From NCBI RefSeq assembly GCF_903994035.1, contig NZ_CAJEWB010000010.1, positions 1 to 64,000 on the forward strand: a DNA stretch of 64,000 bases, in the 5' to 3' direction. This DNA comes from Phocicoccus pinnipedialis. Lineage in GTDB: Bacteria > Bacillota > Bacilli > Staphylococcales > Salinicoccaceae. A model generated the notes under the pieces. That model saw only the letters and a list, made by a program, of their open reading frames with translations, had not been told where the DNA came from and did not search any database. The position numbers and the translations under genes are program-made. Positions within the stretch are counted from its first letter, which is position 1. The number at the start of each line of letters is the position of its first letter. This document shows, piece by piece, positions 6,593 to 16,466 of this stretch.

Positions 6593-7510
6593 TTAATGTA
6601 CGATTAAACCGTAAATTAAGAGTCCTATAGATAAAAGAACACCAAACATTGTATTGAGTTTACCCATTGATGCCATTGCTGGAATAAGTTCTATTGGTAA
6701 ATCTCCTTCTTTAAGAAGTTTCATTGTTTTACGATATTGTTTGATTGATAAAAGAGGTAATAACATAAATAATGATGCGAACAAATCAGTGAAACTCATT
6801 ACAATGATAAATAAATAACACAGCAATAATAAAAAACTGACTATTTGTGTTGCACGCTGTTTACCTACAATAATTACAAATGTCTTTCGTCCACTCGCAG
6901 CATCTTTCACGCGGTCTCGTATGTTATTAAACATATTTAATAGGCCGATAGTAATTGCGACTGGTAACGAAATGATTAATGGAAAGATATTTAGTGTACC
7001 AGTATGAATAAAAAATGTAATCATGATGATAACAGTTCCCATAAATAGACCAGCAAATACTTCTCCGAATGGTGTCCAACTAATCGGAAATGGACCACCT
7101 GTATAAAAATATCCGACAGCCATTGAGATTGCACCTACAACTATAATCCACCAGCTCGAGCTGTACGCAATATAAAGACCTATAATAGCAGCGATAACAT
7201 AAAAAACTACAGCATATGTCAAAACGATTTTTGGCTTCATTCCATTTCGTACGATTGCCCCAGCAATTCCAACGGAATCTTCACTATCTAAACCTCGTTT
7301 AAAGTCGTAGTATTCATTAAACATATTTGTTGCAGATTGAATTAAAAGAGTGGCAATCAACATAGAAATAAACATTGCCCATCTAATGTCTCCATAAGGA
7401 AGTGCTGTTGCAGTCCCTACGAAAATTGGTATAAAACTTGCGGTGAGTGTATGAGGGCGGGTTAAACTAATATATTTTTTATATCCAGTTAAAACTTCGG
7501 CATGTTGCAT
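6593..7510 (-). CDS. menA: 1,4-dihydroxy-2-naphthoate polyprenyltransferase
   Basis: MenA attaches the polyprenyl side chain to 1,4-dihydroxy-2-naphthoate, giving demethylmenaquinone. It is an integral membrane enzyme of the UbiA superfamily (305 residues, about nine membrane segments). The two Asp-rich motifs are present: N65-E-Y-Y-D69-F-K-R-G-L-D75 and N-I-R-D-R-V-K-D near residue 195. GGAAG precedes the ATG. The gene diverges from menF, as in Staphylococcus, leaving about 130 nt between the start codons. Confidence 0.93.
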   Translation of the reverse strand: MQHAEVLTGYKKYISLTRPHTLTASFIPIFVGTATALPYGDIRWAMFISMLIATLLIQSATNMFNEYYDFKRGLDSEDSVGIAGAIVRNGMKPKIVLTYAVVFYVIAAIIGLYIAYSSSWWIIVVGAISMAVGYFYTGGPFPISWTPFGEVFAGLFMGTVIIMITFFIHTGTLNIFPLIISLPVAITIGLLNMFNNIRDRVKDAASGRKTFVIIVGKQRATQIVSFLLLLCYLFIIVMSFTDLFASLFMLLPLLSIKQYRKTMKLLKEGDLPIELIPAMASMGKLNTMFGVLLSIGLLIYGLIVH

Positions 7511-7642
7511 ATAAATCTTCCTTTTCTATAAGTACCAGACATATTTTAACACAATTCAATTAGACAATATACAAACTCTGTCTTAAAAATGATAAAATAT
7601 AAGGAATACATGAGGATTTTTGGAAAAAGGAATGTGGAAGTA

Positions 7643-8995
7643 ATGAACGTTCAGTCTTCACAACAATTGATTGAAGATTTAACACTCGATTCAAATACAC
7701 CGTATTTAGCCGTTGTGTTTTCATTAGATGGATTTAATCTTAGCGAGGCGAAAATATTGGATTACTTTAAAGAGCACAAAGGTGAACGCTATTGGTTTAA
7801 ATCAAAAGAAAACGTGTTTAATAAGATCGGAATTGGATATTTAGATGGATTTACACGATCTAATTTTGACTCGGGTACGCTAGACGAATTAAAAACAACA
7901 GTTTTTCAAAAGTTACAATATATAAAATTAGATGAATCTATCGACATGAAGGCGGATCTTTTTGGGGGGATGCGTTTTGATGATAAGAAATCATCAGACG
8001 AATGGATGGATTTCGATATGGTTGGTTTTCATCTCGCAAGATGGCAATTTGACCTAGAGAAAAACGCCGGTATTTTCATCATTGAGAAAGATGAGTTAGA
8101 AAAACAAGGACTTGTTAGGTATATTTTACATACTTTAGAAGGCATCGAACGCTCTTCAGTGAAAGTACGCATTAGCAGTATTAAGAGTGAGCATGAAATT
8201 TTTCCAGAAGAGTGGAAAAACCTCGTAAAAGAAACACTTAATGTTTTAGACTCTGATTTCTTAAAAGTTGTACTATCTAGACAGTTGCTTGTTCGAATGG
8301 ACGAGCATATTGATTTAAACTTCATCATCAATCGCTTATTGGATGAAGCGGGGACGTATATTGTTTATTTCGAAAGAAAGAACTCAGTGTTTGTATCAAA
8401 GACACCGGAAAAATTATTCAACGTCTTCAACAATAAGTTACTGACGAATGCGATCGCGGGTTCAATACCAAGAACCCAAGATTACAGAGTTAATGATGCA
8501 AACAAGGCCGAATTTTTAAGAGACGAGAAAAACTTGTTTGAACACATCGTCGTACGTGATTCTATTATTGAAGATATTAAAGCTTACACACACGATATAA
8601 TGTATGACTACAAGCCAAGTATTATGGAGAACCGCTACATCTATCATTTATATACACCAATTGAAGCGGTGTTAAATGAAGACGCAAACCTTTTTGATGT
8701 ACTATATCAGATGCACCCAACACCAGCAGTTGGAGGTCTTCCTAAGAATCTTGCGCAAGAATATATCAAAGAGCACGAATTTTATACTAGAGGTCTGTAT
8801 GCTGCGCCACTTGGGTTTATCAGTGAAAATAATGACGCAGAGTTTGTAGTTGCACTCCGTTCTATGTTAATTAAAGGATCGAGTGCGACATTATTCGCAG
8901 GTGCAGGGATCGTTGAAGGCTCAGACCCAGAGCTTGAGTATGTTGAGACGACAACGAAATTTAGACCGATGTTAAATGTATTGGAGGCACTCTAA
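7643..8995 (+). CDS. menF: Isochorismate synthase
   Basis: MenF converts chorismate to isochorismate, the first committed step of menaquinone synthesis. The chorismate-binding fold occupies the C-terminal 260 residues, with A-I-A-G-S-I-P-R-T, H-P-T-P-A-V-G-G-L-P and Y-A-A-P-L-G motifs seen in this family. The open frame extends to an ATG at 7589, but no ribosome-binding site precedes it. ATG at 7643 has AAAGGA 11 nt upstream and gives a normal-length protein of about 450 residues, so I chose it. The ATG at 7610 is also possible. The stop overlaps the menD start (TAATG). Confidence 0.9.
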   Translation: MNVQSSQQLIEDLTLDSNTPYLAVVFSLDGFNLSEAKILDYFKEHKGERYWFKSKENVFNKIGIGYLDGFTRSNFDSGTLDELKTTVFQKLQYIKLDESIDMKADLFGGMRFDDKKSSDEWMDFDMVGFHLARWQFDLEKNAGIFIIEKDELEKQGLVRYILHTLEGIERSSVKVRISSIKSEHEIFPEEWKNLVKETLNVLDSDFLKVVLSRQLLVRMDEHIDLNFIINRLLDEAGTYIVYFERKNSVFVSKTPEKLFNVFNNKLLTNAIAGSIPRTQDYRVNDANKAEFLRDEKNLFEHIVVRDSIIEDIKAYTHDIMYDYKPSIMENRYIYHLYTPIEAVLNEDANLFDVLYQMHPTPAVGGLPKNLAQEYIKEHEFYTRGLYAAPLGFISENNDAEFVVALRSMLIKGSSATLFAGAGIVEGSDPELEYVETTTKFRPMLNVLEAL

Positions 8996-10650
8996 TGTCA
9001 CACACAGAAGCGTTAACTGAACAAGTTTTTACACTTGTTGACGAGCTTTACAAGTATGGTATGACAAGCATGGTGATTTCACCAGGTTCACGTTCTACAC
9101 CAATCGCTATAGCAGCGGAACTACATCCCAAAATAACAACTTACGTCCATCCAGATGAACGTGGCGCAGCTTTCTTTGCGCTTGGTAAGATAAAAACAAG
9201 CAACAGCCCTGTTGGTGTGTTGTGTACATCAGGAACTGCAGCGGCGAACTATGTCCCAGCAGTGAGTGAAGCGGGGCTCAGTCATTTACCTCTAGTAGTG
9301 ATTACGAGTGACCGTCCATATGAGTTAAGAAACGTTGGTGCACCTCAAGCAATTAATCAGACAAATATGTACGAAAATTTTGTGAGATACCATGTGGAAT
9401 TTCCAATTGCTGAAGCAGGAGATGTCATAAAAAGAGAAGTGCAAAACCGTGTCTTGCAGGCAAGCATGTATTTCACTGGTGTGAATAGAGGCCCTATCGC
9501 AATTAATATTCCCATTCGGGAGCCGTTAATGCCAGATTTAACGCGAAACGATTTATTTGTTAATTCGAAAGTTGAGTTAATAGAAAACATAACGATACCA
9601 AAATCTGTAGATGAGATTTCAGGTAAAGTTCTTTTAATTATCGGTGAAACAAACGAATGTTTAGAAGAATTATCTCCATTATTCAACTATAGAAACGTCA
9701 GTACAATCATGGATCCACGTCAAAATATGAGAGTAAATCTCGATAATGTGATAACGACACATGACCTTATATTCAGTAATATTTCTAATGATAAAATCAA
9801 GAAAATTGAAACTGAGTTCGATTACATCGTAAGAGTTGGGGAACCAGTGACAAGTAAGTCGACGAATCAGTTCTTAAGTAAAGTGAAGTTACCACAAATT
9901 CTTGTGAGTGAATTTATAGATATTAAACCATTCCCAGTGACGCCGGAGAAGACATACGTTGGTAATATCACGAACCTTTTGAGTCGTTTGATTAAAGAAA
10001 GCGAAGAAGAATCAGTGCTTTTAGAGCTCGACAAAATTATTCGTGAGTTTATCAGTGAGAAAATCGTAGAGTACGATGACGAAGGTCGCTATATGTATGA
10101 AATTATAAAGAAACTTATTAATCAACAAGTATTCTTAAGTTCTTCAATGCCGATTCGTGATTTTGAACGATACGACGTTGACCGTAAACTAAAGGTTTAC
10201 GCAAACCGCGGAGCAAATGGAATTGATGGTGTCGTATCAAGTGCAATGGGTGCAGCAACAGTTGCGCCAACGACGCTGATTATCGGTGATGTAGCAATGA
10301 ACCATGATATAAATGGCTTGTTGCTTGCAAAGTTAGAAAATATAGATATAACTGTTATTGTGTTTAATAACAACGGCGGCAATATCTTTAGCTACTTACC
10401 ACAGTATCAAGAGAAGACGCATTTTGAACGATTGTTTGGTACACCGCTAGATTTAGATTTCAAGCATGCGGCAGAGCTTTATGATTTTGAATATTACCGA
10501 GTACAATCATATAAAGATTTAACGGATGATTTATTAAACAAACAAGGTAGAGTTTTCATTGAAATCATGACAGATAGAGAAGATAATTTACACCAACATC
10601 AACATTTAAGAAAAGAAGTGGAGTTTGTTGTGCAGTCATTTGAATTATAA
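8995..10650 (+). CDS. menD: SEPHCHC synthase
   Basis: MenD is a thiamine-diphosphate enzyme that joins 2-oxoglutarate-derived succinic semialdehyde to isochorismate, giving SEPHCHC. It has 551 residues, the family length. The N-terminal pyrimidine-binding domain begins with S-P-G-S-R-S-T-P and D-E-R-G-A-A-F-F. The C-terminal pyrophosphate domain has the G-D-V-A-M-N-H-D...N-N-N-G-G-N-I-F motif that binds Mg-ThDP. It overlaps menF by one base and menH by 26 bases, so translation is coupled. Confidence 0.95.
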   Translation: MSHTEALTEQVFTLVDELYKYGMTSMVISPGSRSTPIAIAAELHPKITTYVHPDERGAAFFALGKIKTSNSPVGVLCTSGTAAANYVPAVSEAGLSHLPLVVITSDRPYELRNVGAPQAINQTNMYENFVRYHVEFPIAEAGDVIKREVQNRVLQASMYFTGVNRGPIAINIPIREPLMPDLTRNDLFVNSKVELIENITIPKSVDEISGKVLLIIGETNECLEELSPLFNYRNVSTIMDPRQNMRVNLDNVITTHDLIFSNISNDKIKKIETEFDYIVRVGEPVTSKSTNQFLSKVKLPQILVSEFIDIKPFPVTPEKTYVGNITNLLSRLIKESEEESVLLELDKIIREFISEKIVEYDDEGRYMYEIIKKLINQQVFLSSSMPIRDFERYDVDRKLKVYANRGANGIDGVVSSAMGAATVAPTTLIIGDVAMNHDINGLLLAKLENIDITVIVFNNNGGNIFSYLPQYQEKTHFERLFGTPLDLDFKHAAELYDFEYYRVQSYKDLTDDLLNKQGRVFIEIMTDREDNLHQHQHLRKEVEFVVQSFEL

Positions 10651-11419
10651 GTTTTTAGATCATTTTAAGGAAGAGACAGTTTTATTTTTACACGGATTTT
10701 TATCTGACCATGGTGCTTTTGATTCATTAATTCACGACTATAAAGATAAGTTTAATATTTTACTTATTGATTTACCAGGATTTGGTAAAAGTAAGAGTGT
10801 CGGTTTTGATTATACGATTGATACAATTGCAGACTGGATTATAGAAGTATTAGATGAAGTGAATCTTGAAGCAGTGCACGTTGTTGGTTATTCGATGGGG
10901 GGACGCGTTGCAGCATCGCTCCTGTATCATCACGAAGAGCGCATAGGCCGAATGGTTTTAGAGAGTACAACACTTGGTATTAATGATGAGAAGAAACGTC
11001 AAGAACGGATTGAGCTCGATGAATATAGAGCATTATCTGTTGAAGGAGATTACGAGCTGTTTTGTGAGAAGTGGTCAAACTTAGGCCTGTTTTCGTCTCA
11101 AAGAAATTTAAATGAAGATCAGAAAAAAATTCGAGATGAACTTCGCCTTAGACAAAACCCCGTTGAAGTCGCGGACAGCCTACGTAAATATGGCACTGGC
11201 ACGCAAACGAACTTTTGGCCTATTATGAAATCGAATAAAAAAGTGCTCATTCTTGCTGGTGAGAGAGATGAAAAATTTGTAAGACTTGGCAATCAAATGC
11301 TTAAAATTTTTGATAATGCTACATTTATATGTATTAAAAATGTTGGGCATAACATTCATCTTGAAAATAGTGTAGAATTTAACGATAGAGTAATTAAATT
11401 TTTATTGGAGGGACAGTAA
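10625..11419 (+). CDS. menH: SHCHC synthase (alpha/beta-hydrolase fold)
   Basis: MenH removes pyruvate from SEPHCHC, giving SHCHC. The alpha/beta-hydrolase triad is visible: S90 in G-Y-S-M-G-G, Asp in A-G-E-R-D, and His in V-G-H-N. The oxyanion motif F-L-H-G-F is near residue 21. No ATG is available near the N-terminus. TTG codons at 10625, 10628 or 10640 must start it, inside the end of menD, with GTGGAG just upstream. Its stop overlaps the menB start (TAATG). Confidence 0.9.
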   Translation: MLCSHLNYKFLDHFKEETVLFLHGFLSDHGAFDSLIHDYKDKFNILLIDLPGFGKSKSVGFDYTIDTIADWIIEVLDEVNLEAVHVVGYSMGGRVAASLLYHHEERIGRMVLESTTLGINDEKKRQERIELDEYRALSVEGDYELFCEKWSNLGLFSSQRNLNEDQKKIRDELRLRQNPVEVADSLRKYGTGTQTNFWPIMKSNKKVLILAGERDEKFVRLGNQMLKIFDNATFICIKNVGHNIHLENSVEFNDRVIKFLLEGQ

Positions 11420-12237
11420 TGTCACGCGTTTGGGAAACATTAAAAGAATATAAAGAAATCAAATATGAATTTTATAACGGTATCGCAAAAATCACGATTA
11501 ACCGTCCGCATGTTCATAACGCATTTACCCCACTTACAGTATCAGAAATGATCGACGCAGTGAGTCGTGCGAGAGATGACCAAAGAGTTGGTGTAATTGT
11601 TTTAACAGGTGAAGGAGACAAAGCGTTCTGTTCTGGTGGGGACCAAAAAGTTCGTGGACACGGTGGATACGTGGGAGACGACAACATTCCTCGTCTAAAT
11701 GTTTTAGACTTACAACGTCTAATTCGTGTCACTCCAAAGCCGGTAATTGCAATGGTTGCAGGCTGGGCGATTGGAGGAGGACATGTACTACACGTAGTAT
11801 GTGACTTAACAATTGCAGCAGAGAACGCAAGATTCGGTCAAACAGGACCTAAAGTTGGTTCATTCGATGCAGGTTATGGTTCAGGATACCTTGCGCGCAT
11901 CGTGGGTCATAAGAAAGCACGTGAAATTTGGTACTTATGCCGTCAATACGATGCACAAGAGGCATTAGATATGGGCTTAGTAAACACAGTTGTACCTTTA
12001 GAGGAGTTAGAAGATGAAACAGTTAAGTGGTGTGAAGAAATCATGCAACACTCACCAACTGCTCTTAGATTCCTAAAAGCTGCAATGAACGCTGACACAG
12101 ATGGACTTGCTGGGTTACAGCAATTTGCTGGAGATGCAACATTACTTTATTACACAACTGATGAGGCGAAAGAGGGAAGAGATGCATTTAAAGAAAAGCG
12201 TACACCTGACTTTGATCAATTCCCTAAATTCCCATAA
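11419..12237 (+). CDS. menB: 1,4-dihydroxy-2-naphthoyl-CoA synthase
   Basis: MenB is a crotonase-fold enzyme that cyclises O-succinylbenzoyl-CoA to 1,4-dihydroxy-2-naphthoyl-CoA. It has 272 residues. The family signatures [10 protein letters not shown] (near residue 72) and G-W-A-I-G-G-G-H (near 115) are intact, and the C-terminal [10 protein letters not shown] tail is the usual MenB ending. GGAGGGACA is the ribosome-binding site. It is followed by a possible attenuating terminator before menE. Confidence 0.96.
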   Translation: MSRVWETLKEYKEIKYEFYNGIAKITINRPHVHNAFTPLTVSEMIDAVSRARDDQRVGVIVLTGEGDKAFCSGGDQKVRGHGGYVGDDNIPRLNVLDLQRLIRVTPKPVIAMVAGWAIGGGHVLHVVCDLTIAAENARFGQTGPKVGSFDAGYGSGYLARIVGHKKAREIWYLCRQYDAQEALDMGLVNTVVPLEELEDETVKWCEEIMQHSPTALRFLKAAMNADTDGLAGLQQFAGDATLLYYTTDEAKEGRDAFKEKRTPDFDQFPKFP

Positions 12238-12247
12238 AACAATAATT

Positions 12248-12278
12248 GCCTGGACAATGCGTTCAGGCTTTTTCTTTT
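12248..12278 (+). terminator. Intra-operon terminator between menB and menE
   Basis: GCCTGGAC / GTTCAGGC (one G:U pair), loop AATGC, is followed by TTTTTCTTTT. It fills the only gap in the men operon and would lower menE relative to menB. Confidence 0.7.
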
Positions 12279-12286
12279 GAGGTGAT

Positions 12287-13648
12287 ATGATGAACTGGCT
12301 AGAAGATGCAGCAAATAAGTTTGGCAACAGAGTTGCCGTAGTTTATGCAAATGAATCCCTAACTTACAGAGAATTAAATGAATTAGCAAATCAAGATGCC
12401 ATTCGTTTAGGTAAATTACCGAATAGAGTCGGCGTCTTCATGGATAATAGTTTAGATAGTTTACGATTAATACACGCACTTATGAAGCGTGGTATTGAAA
12501 TCGTTGTGTTAAACACGCGTCTCACTAAATGTGAACTTGTGAAGCAACTTGTAACTGTACAAGTAGATACCGTTATATCTACGGTTGAACTAGAACTTGA
12601 CAATATGTCTGTATTATTCTTTAAAGATATGAATAGTGAAGAAGTAGAGATAAACACAGCAATAGATGAGCATTCGATTTTAACAATTATGTTTACAAGC
12701 GGTACTACAGGAAATTCGAAAGCTGTGACACAATCGTATAAAAATCATTTTGCATCACATCAAAAATGTCAATATGGAATGGAGTATGATCAGTTCAGCA
12801 AATGGCTGATGGTGAATCCAATTTTCCATATTTCAGGATTCTCAATTTTAATACGTACTGTGTTATCAGGGTCCACTTTAATTATTCATAATAAGTTCAA
12901 TGCAGAACAAGTCATTAATGAAATCAGAGGTAGTAGAGTAACACATACGTCATTTGTACCACTGATGTTGCGCAGAATTTTAGATGATCTGGACGTTTAC
13001 CTAGACTCTCTAGAAGGTATATTAATGGGTGGCGCGAACACTACTCCTAAGTTACTTCGTGATGCAATCCAAAAAGGACTACCTGTTTATAACTCATTTG
13101 GAATGACTGAAACATGTTCACAAATTATGATGATTAAATACACGGATGACCATATTTTAGCTGGAGCGGTTGGAAAAGTGACTGATCATATTAAGGTCAA
13201 AGAAGATGGCACGTTACTTGTAAAGGGTGACAATGTGACAACTCAATATTTAAATGCGGAAATTGAGTACGAAGGTGAATATTTTAATACGGGGGATGTC
13301 GCTAGAGTAGATGATGGATATGTTTATATATTAGATCGTAGACAAGATCTTATTATAAGTGGTGGAGAAAACATCTATCCTAAAGAAATCGAAGAAATCG
13401 TGGCGAAATATATCGGAACAAGAAGTTGTGTAGTTGTAAAAAAACAAGATGACACGTGGGGCGAAGTGCCAGTACTTCTTATTGACGGTGCGCCTAATAG
13501 AATCATCGAGCATGAAATTAAAAGTCATTTTGATAGAGCGCTCGCGAGATATAAACATCCCAAAGAGATTAGATTTGTTGAATCGATCATTTACACGGAC
13601 ACGGGTAAGATTTCTAGGAAGCTAAATCAAGAAAAGTATATCAAATAA
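12287..13648 (+). CDS. menE: O-succinylbenzoate-CoA ligase
   Basis: MenE adenylates O-succinylbenzoate and joins it to CoA. It is an ANL-superfamily enzyme of 453 residues. The P-loop M-F-T-S-G-T-T-G-N-S-K is near residue 140, the A5-type S-F-G-M-T-E-T near 269, and the hinge D-R-R-Q-D-L-I-I-S-G-G-E near 350. The catalytic Lys lies in T-G-K-I-S-R-K at the C-terminus. Two in-frame ATGs (12287, 12290) follow GAGGTGAT. menC, which would make its substrate, is not beside it. Confidence 0.94.
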   Translation: MMNWLEDAANKFGNRVAVVYANESLTYRELNELANQDAIRLGKLPNRVGVFMDNSLDSLRLIHALMKRGIEIVVLNTRLTKCELVKQLVTVQVDTVISTVELELDNMSVLFFKDMNSEEVEINTAIDEHSILTIMFTSGTTGNSKAVTQSYKNHFASHQKCQYGMEYDQFSKWLMVNPIFHISGFSILIRTVLSGSTLIIHNKFNAEQVINEIRGSRVTHTSFVPLMLRRILDDLDVYLDSLEGILMGGANTTPKLLRDAIQKGLPVYNSFGMTETCSQIMMIKYTDDHILAGAVGKVTDHIKVKEDGTLLVKGDNVTTQYLNAEIEYEGEYFNTGDVARVDDGYVYILDRRQDLIISGGENIYPKEIEEIVAKYIGTRSCVVVKKQDDTWGEVPVLLIDGAPNRIIEHEIKSHFDRALARYKHPKEIRFVESIIYTDTGKISRKLNQEKYIK

Positions 13649-13650
13649 AA

Positions 13651-13676
13651 AAGCAAAGATAATTTTATCTTTGCTT
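13651..13676 (-). terminator. Hairpin shared by menE and yidD ends
   Basis: AAGCAAAGATAA pairs with TTATCTTTGCTT. TTTTATTTGA follows on the minus strand, suiting yidD, whose last codons lie inside the stem. Confidence 0.65.
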
Positions 13677-13895
13677 ACGCTTGTTTGGTGGTACTGGGTC
13701 GAATCCACCTTTATGAAGTGGGTGACATTTTGAAATGCGGATTGCAGCCATTGCTGTGCCTTTTAACGCTCCATGCTCCTCAATCGCTTCGATTGCGTAA
13801 TTAGAACACGTTGGGTAGAAGCGACACGATGGTGGAGACATTGGCGAAATTTTATTTTGATAGAAACGAACGATTTTAATAAAAAAATTTTTCAT
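13665..13895 (-). CDS. yidD: Membrane protein insertion efficiency factor
   Basis: YidD helps YidC/Sec insert membrane proteins. The protein is short (77 residues from the chosen start) and has the hallmark Y-Q-N-K-I-S-P near residue 12 and [11 protein letters not shown], followed by [12 protein letters not shown]. The open frame reaches 13952, but ATG at 13895 matches family N-termini (M-K-N-F-F-I-K) and follows GGTG. It is convergent with menE. Confidence 0.92.
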   Translation of the reverse strand: MKNFFIKIVRFYQNKISPMSPPSCRFYPTCSNYAIEAIEEHGALKGTAMAAIRISKCHPLHKGGFDPVPPNKRKQR

Positions 13896-13967
13896 AAACA
13901 CCAGGCTTTCTTTAGTTAAATCTACTATAATATAAATGAAGTACATGTGCAATTTTGAGGTGTTGAC

Positions 13968-14414
13968 ATGAAAGTATTTACGGATTCATTAGGAACACGA
14001 GTGGAATTAAGATTCGATGAATCAATCGAAGCAAGACACATATTAGTGATTCCTACGTTTAATGGAAAGTATGTGTTTACAAGACATAAAAAACGTGGCG
14101 TGGAATTTCCAGGCGGTAAATTAGAGGACCGTGAGACAATATATGACGCGGTATGTCGCGAACTGTTTGAAGAAACAGGTGCAAAAGTTAAAACAATTAC
14201 GTATTTAGGTACGTATACAGTGTATGATGAAGAACCATTTAACAAGGCAGCTTATAAGGTAGAAGTAGATGCTTTTATCGAAAAATGCGACTACCATGAA
14301 ACGCTAGGACCAGTACTTTATGAACACCTAGAAGACATTCATGAGAAAGATAAGAGTATCCTACTGAAAGACCCATGCATACAATATTTGTATGATCAAA
14401 CAAAAACGATGTAA
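13968..14414 (+). CDS. ytkD: Nudix nucleoside triphosphatase (YtkD)
   Basis: The 148-residue Nudix hydrolase carries a complete Nudix box (G-G-K-L-E-D-R-E...R-E-L-F-E-E-T-G-A, about residues 47-70). B. subtilis YtkD hydrolyses (deoxy)nucleoside triphosphates, including 8-oxo-dGTP, and its gene also sits by pckA and metK. Here it is convergent with pckA, the same position as in staphylococci. GAGGTG precedes the ATG. Substrate assignment is inferred from position. Confidence 0.85.
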   Translation: MKVFTDSLGTRVELRFDESIEARHILVIPTFNGKYVFTRHKKRGVEFPGGKLEDRETIYDAVCRELFEETGAKVKTITYLGTYTVYDEEPFNKAAYKVEVDAFIEKCDYHETLGPVLYEHLEDIHEKDKSILLKDPCIQYLYDQTKTM

Positions 14415-14450
14415 CAAAGATTCAAATCTAATCGATTTGAATCTTTGTTA
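14412..14450 (+). terminator. Terminator after ytkD
   Basis: A 17-bp stem (TAACAAAGATTCAAATC / GATTTGAATCTTTGTTA) with a 5-nt loop starts at the ytkD stop codon and is followed by CTTTATAAAT, a weak T tract. Confidence 0.7.
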
Positions 14451-14525
14451 CTTTATAAATTAATCATAAATTAAATTTCTATACCTATATATCTAATCTT
14501 TATCACAATCAAAAAACACTCAAAA

Positions 14526-14555
14526 TAAAAAGCCTAACTTTATAAGTTAGGCTTT
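14526..14555 (-). terminator. Terminator after pckA
   Basis: AAAGCCTAACTT / AAGTTAGGCTTT with loop TAT is followed on the minus strand by TTATTTTG. Confidence 0.8.
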
Positions 14556-14560
14556 CATTA

Positions 14561-16135
14561 TTAGAATCCGCCTTTTTCTGCGAATGCTTGTGAGTCGTCT
14601 CCAAATTTCTTAAAGTTGTCTCTGAATGATTCTATTAGTTTATTTGCTATATTATCGTACGCATCTTTGTTTGCCCAAGTTTCTCTAGGGTTTAACACTT
14701 CGCTTGGTACGTCTTTAACAGAAGTAGGGATTTGTAATCCGAATGTTTCGTCAGTTACAAATTCACCGTTTTCTAAGTTACCCGAAATTGCTTCTGTTAC
14801 CATGCTTCTAGTGTGTTTTAAATTCATACGCTCTCCAACGCCGTACTCTCCACCAGTCCAACCAGTGTTGACTAAGAATACATTTACGTTGTGCTCATCA
14901 ATTAACTCACCAAGCTTATTAGCATAAACTGACGCGTGAAGTGGTAAGAACGGTGCACCGAAACAAGTAGAGAATACCGGTTCTGGTGAAGTTACGCCAC
15001 GCTCTGTACCTGCAAGCTTAGATGTGAACCCACTTAAAAAGTGGTACATTGCTTGATCCTTGTTTAATTTAGAGATTGGAGGTAGCACTCCAAATGCATC
15101 TGCTGTTAAGAAGATAATTGTTTTTGCGTGACCTGATTTAGATGGAATAAGCGCATTTTCAATGTGCTTAAGCGGGTATGCTGCACGCGTGTTTTCTGTT
15201 AAATTTTTGTTGGTGTAGTCTGGTGAGTGTGTTTCATCTAACCATACGTTTTCTAAAACTGTACCGAATTTAATCGCACCATAGATTTCAGGTTCTTTCT
15301 CTGCAGAAAGATCGATTGCTTTCGCGTAGCATCCACCTTCGATATTGAAAACACCTTTTTTGTTCCAACCGTGTTCATCATCACCGATAAGTTCACGATT
15401 AGGGTCAGCAGATAACGTCGTTTTACCAGTTCCTGATAATCCGAAGAATAAAGCAACGTCTCCATCTTTTCCAACGTTAGCTGAACAGTGCATTGCAAGA
15501 ACGTCTTGTTCTGGTAATAAGAAGTTCATAACAGAGAATATTGATTTCTTCATCTCTCCACCGTACTCAGTACCACCGATTAAAACAATACGCTCAGTAA
15601 AGTTAACAATAATGAATGTTTCTGATTTAGTACCATCTACTGCAGGGTCTGCTTTGAAAGTAGGTGCAGAAACAACTGTAAATTCTGATTCAATATCAAG
15701 TCCTTCTTCTCTTGTTGCAGGCTCGATAAATAGATCCTTTGCAAAAAGGTTGTGCCAAGCGAATTCGTTTATTACACGGATGTTTAAGCGCGTGTCTTCG
15801 TCCGCACCTGCATATCCGTTGAATATGAATAACTCTTCTCGTTCATCAAGATAGTCCACAACTTTTTTGAACAAGTTATCGAAAACTTCGCTTTCGATTG
15901 ATTGGTTTACTTCTCCCCAATCTACAGTGTTTTCTGTTTTTGCATCCTTAACAATAAAGCGGTCTTTAGGGCTACGGCCAGTATATTTACCCGTTGTAAC
16001 AGATAAGGCCCCTTTGTCTGTTAATTTTCCTTCGTTACGTTTAATCGAAGCCTCCACAAGTTGAGCAGTTGAAAGCTGATTGTGTGTTGTTTCTTTATTT
16101 ACTAATTTTTCTATCAAGGTCGCAGTGTTTTCCAT
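14561..16135 (-). CDS. pckA: Phosphoenolpyruvate carboxykinase (ATP)
   Basis: PckA decarboxylates and phosphorylates oxaloacetate to phosphoenolpyruvate, the entry step of gluconeogenesis. It has 524 residues. The kinase P-loop [10 protein letters not shown] is at 231-240. The metal and oxaloacetate-binding residues appear in [10 protein letters not shown] (51-60) and [16 protein letters not shown] lies 7 nt before the ATG. It diverges from metK across a 331-base region that holds the metK riboswitch. Confidence 0.97.
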   Translation of the reverse strand: MENTATLIEKLVNKETTHNQLSTAQLVEASIKRNEGKLTDKGALSVTTGKYTGRSPKDRFIVKDAKTENTVDWGEVNQSIESEVFDNLFKKVVDYLDEREELFIFNGYAGADEDTRLNIRVINEFAWHNLFAKDLFIEPATREEGLDIESEFTVVSAPTFKADPAVDGTKSETFIIVNFTERIVLIGGTEYGGEMKKSIFSVMNFLLPEQDVLAMHCSANVGKDGDVALFFGLSGTGKTTLSADPNRELIGDDEHGWNKKGVFNIEGGCYAKAIDLSAEKEPEIYGAIKFGTVLENVWLDETHSPDYTNKNLTENTRAAYPLKHIENALIPSKSGHAKTIIFLTADAFGVLPPISKLNKDQAMYHFLSGFTSKLAGTERGVTSPEPVFSTCFGAPFLPLHASVYANKLGELIDEHNVNVFLVNTGWTGGEYGVGERMNLKHTRSMVTEAISGNLENGEFVTDETFGLQIPTSVKDVPSEVLNPRETWANKDAYDNIANKLIESFRDNFKKFGDDSQAFAEKGGF

Positions 16136-16224
16136 CAGAATCCTCCATAACTTTAAATGTTTCCATATATAATAGAGTATATCATAAAATCAGTGGAGTA
16201 AAAGTACGATTCATTTAATAAGTC

Positions 16225-16253
16225 TTGATTTATATCTATTTCTTTAGTAGGAT
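16225..16253 (+). promoter_or_regulatory. Promoter of metK
   Basis: TTGATT (16225-16230) lies 17 nt before TAGGAT (16248-16253), just upstream of the S-box aptamer. Confidence 0.5.
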
Positions 16254-16263
16254 AAATACAAGT

Positions 16264-16380
16264 TATCTCTTATCAAGAGTAGGTGGAGGGAACACCCCCA
16301 ATGAAGCCCAGCAACCACTTTCCATTGAAAGAATGGTGCTAAAGGATGCAGAGTGTTAAAACTCTCTGAGCGATAAGAGG
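16264..16380 (+). promoter_or_regulatory. SAM-I (S-box) riboswitch aptamer
   Basis: The S-box core is present: CTCTTATCAAGAG, then GGTGGAGGGA, AAGCCC-GCAACC, a GGTGCTAA segment and the closing CGATAAGAG that pairs with the 5' CTCTTATC to form P1. When S-adenosylmethionine binds, P1 is held and the downstream terminator forms, shutting off metK. This is the classic staphylococcal metK leader. Confidence 0.96.
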
Positions 16381-16388
16381 AAAGGTCT

Positions 16389-16421
16389 GCCTTTTCTCGT
16401 GTATTGAGAAAGGCTTTTTTT
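16389..16421 (+). terminator. S-box expression-platform terminator
   Basis: GCCTTTTCTC pairs with GAGAAAGGC across loop GTGTATT and is followed by TTTTTTT. It is the SAM-dependent off switch for metK. Confidence 0.9.
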
Positions 16422-16466
16422 ATTGCTTGTCGAGATAGCTAATATTATTCTAAAGGAGTTTTTTTA

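Noticed and set aside
7589-7642. Upstream ATGs of menF (7589, 7610)
   Set aside because: 7589 has no ribosome-binding site and 7610 has one too close. ATG 7643 fits better, though this is not certain.
15345-15854. 169-codon open frame on the plus strand within pckA
   Set aside because: It is an antisense shadow of a strongly conserved gene with no ribosome-binding site.
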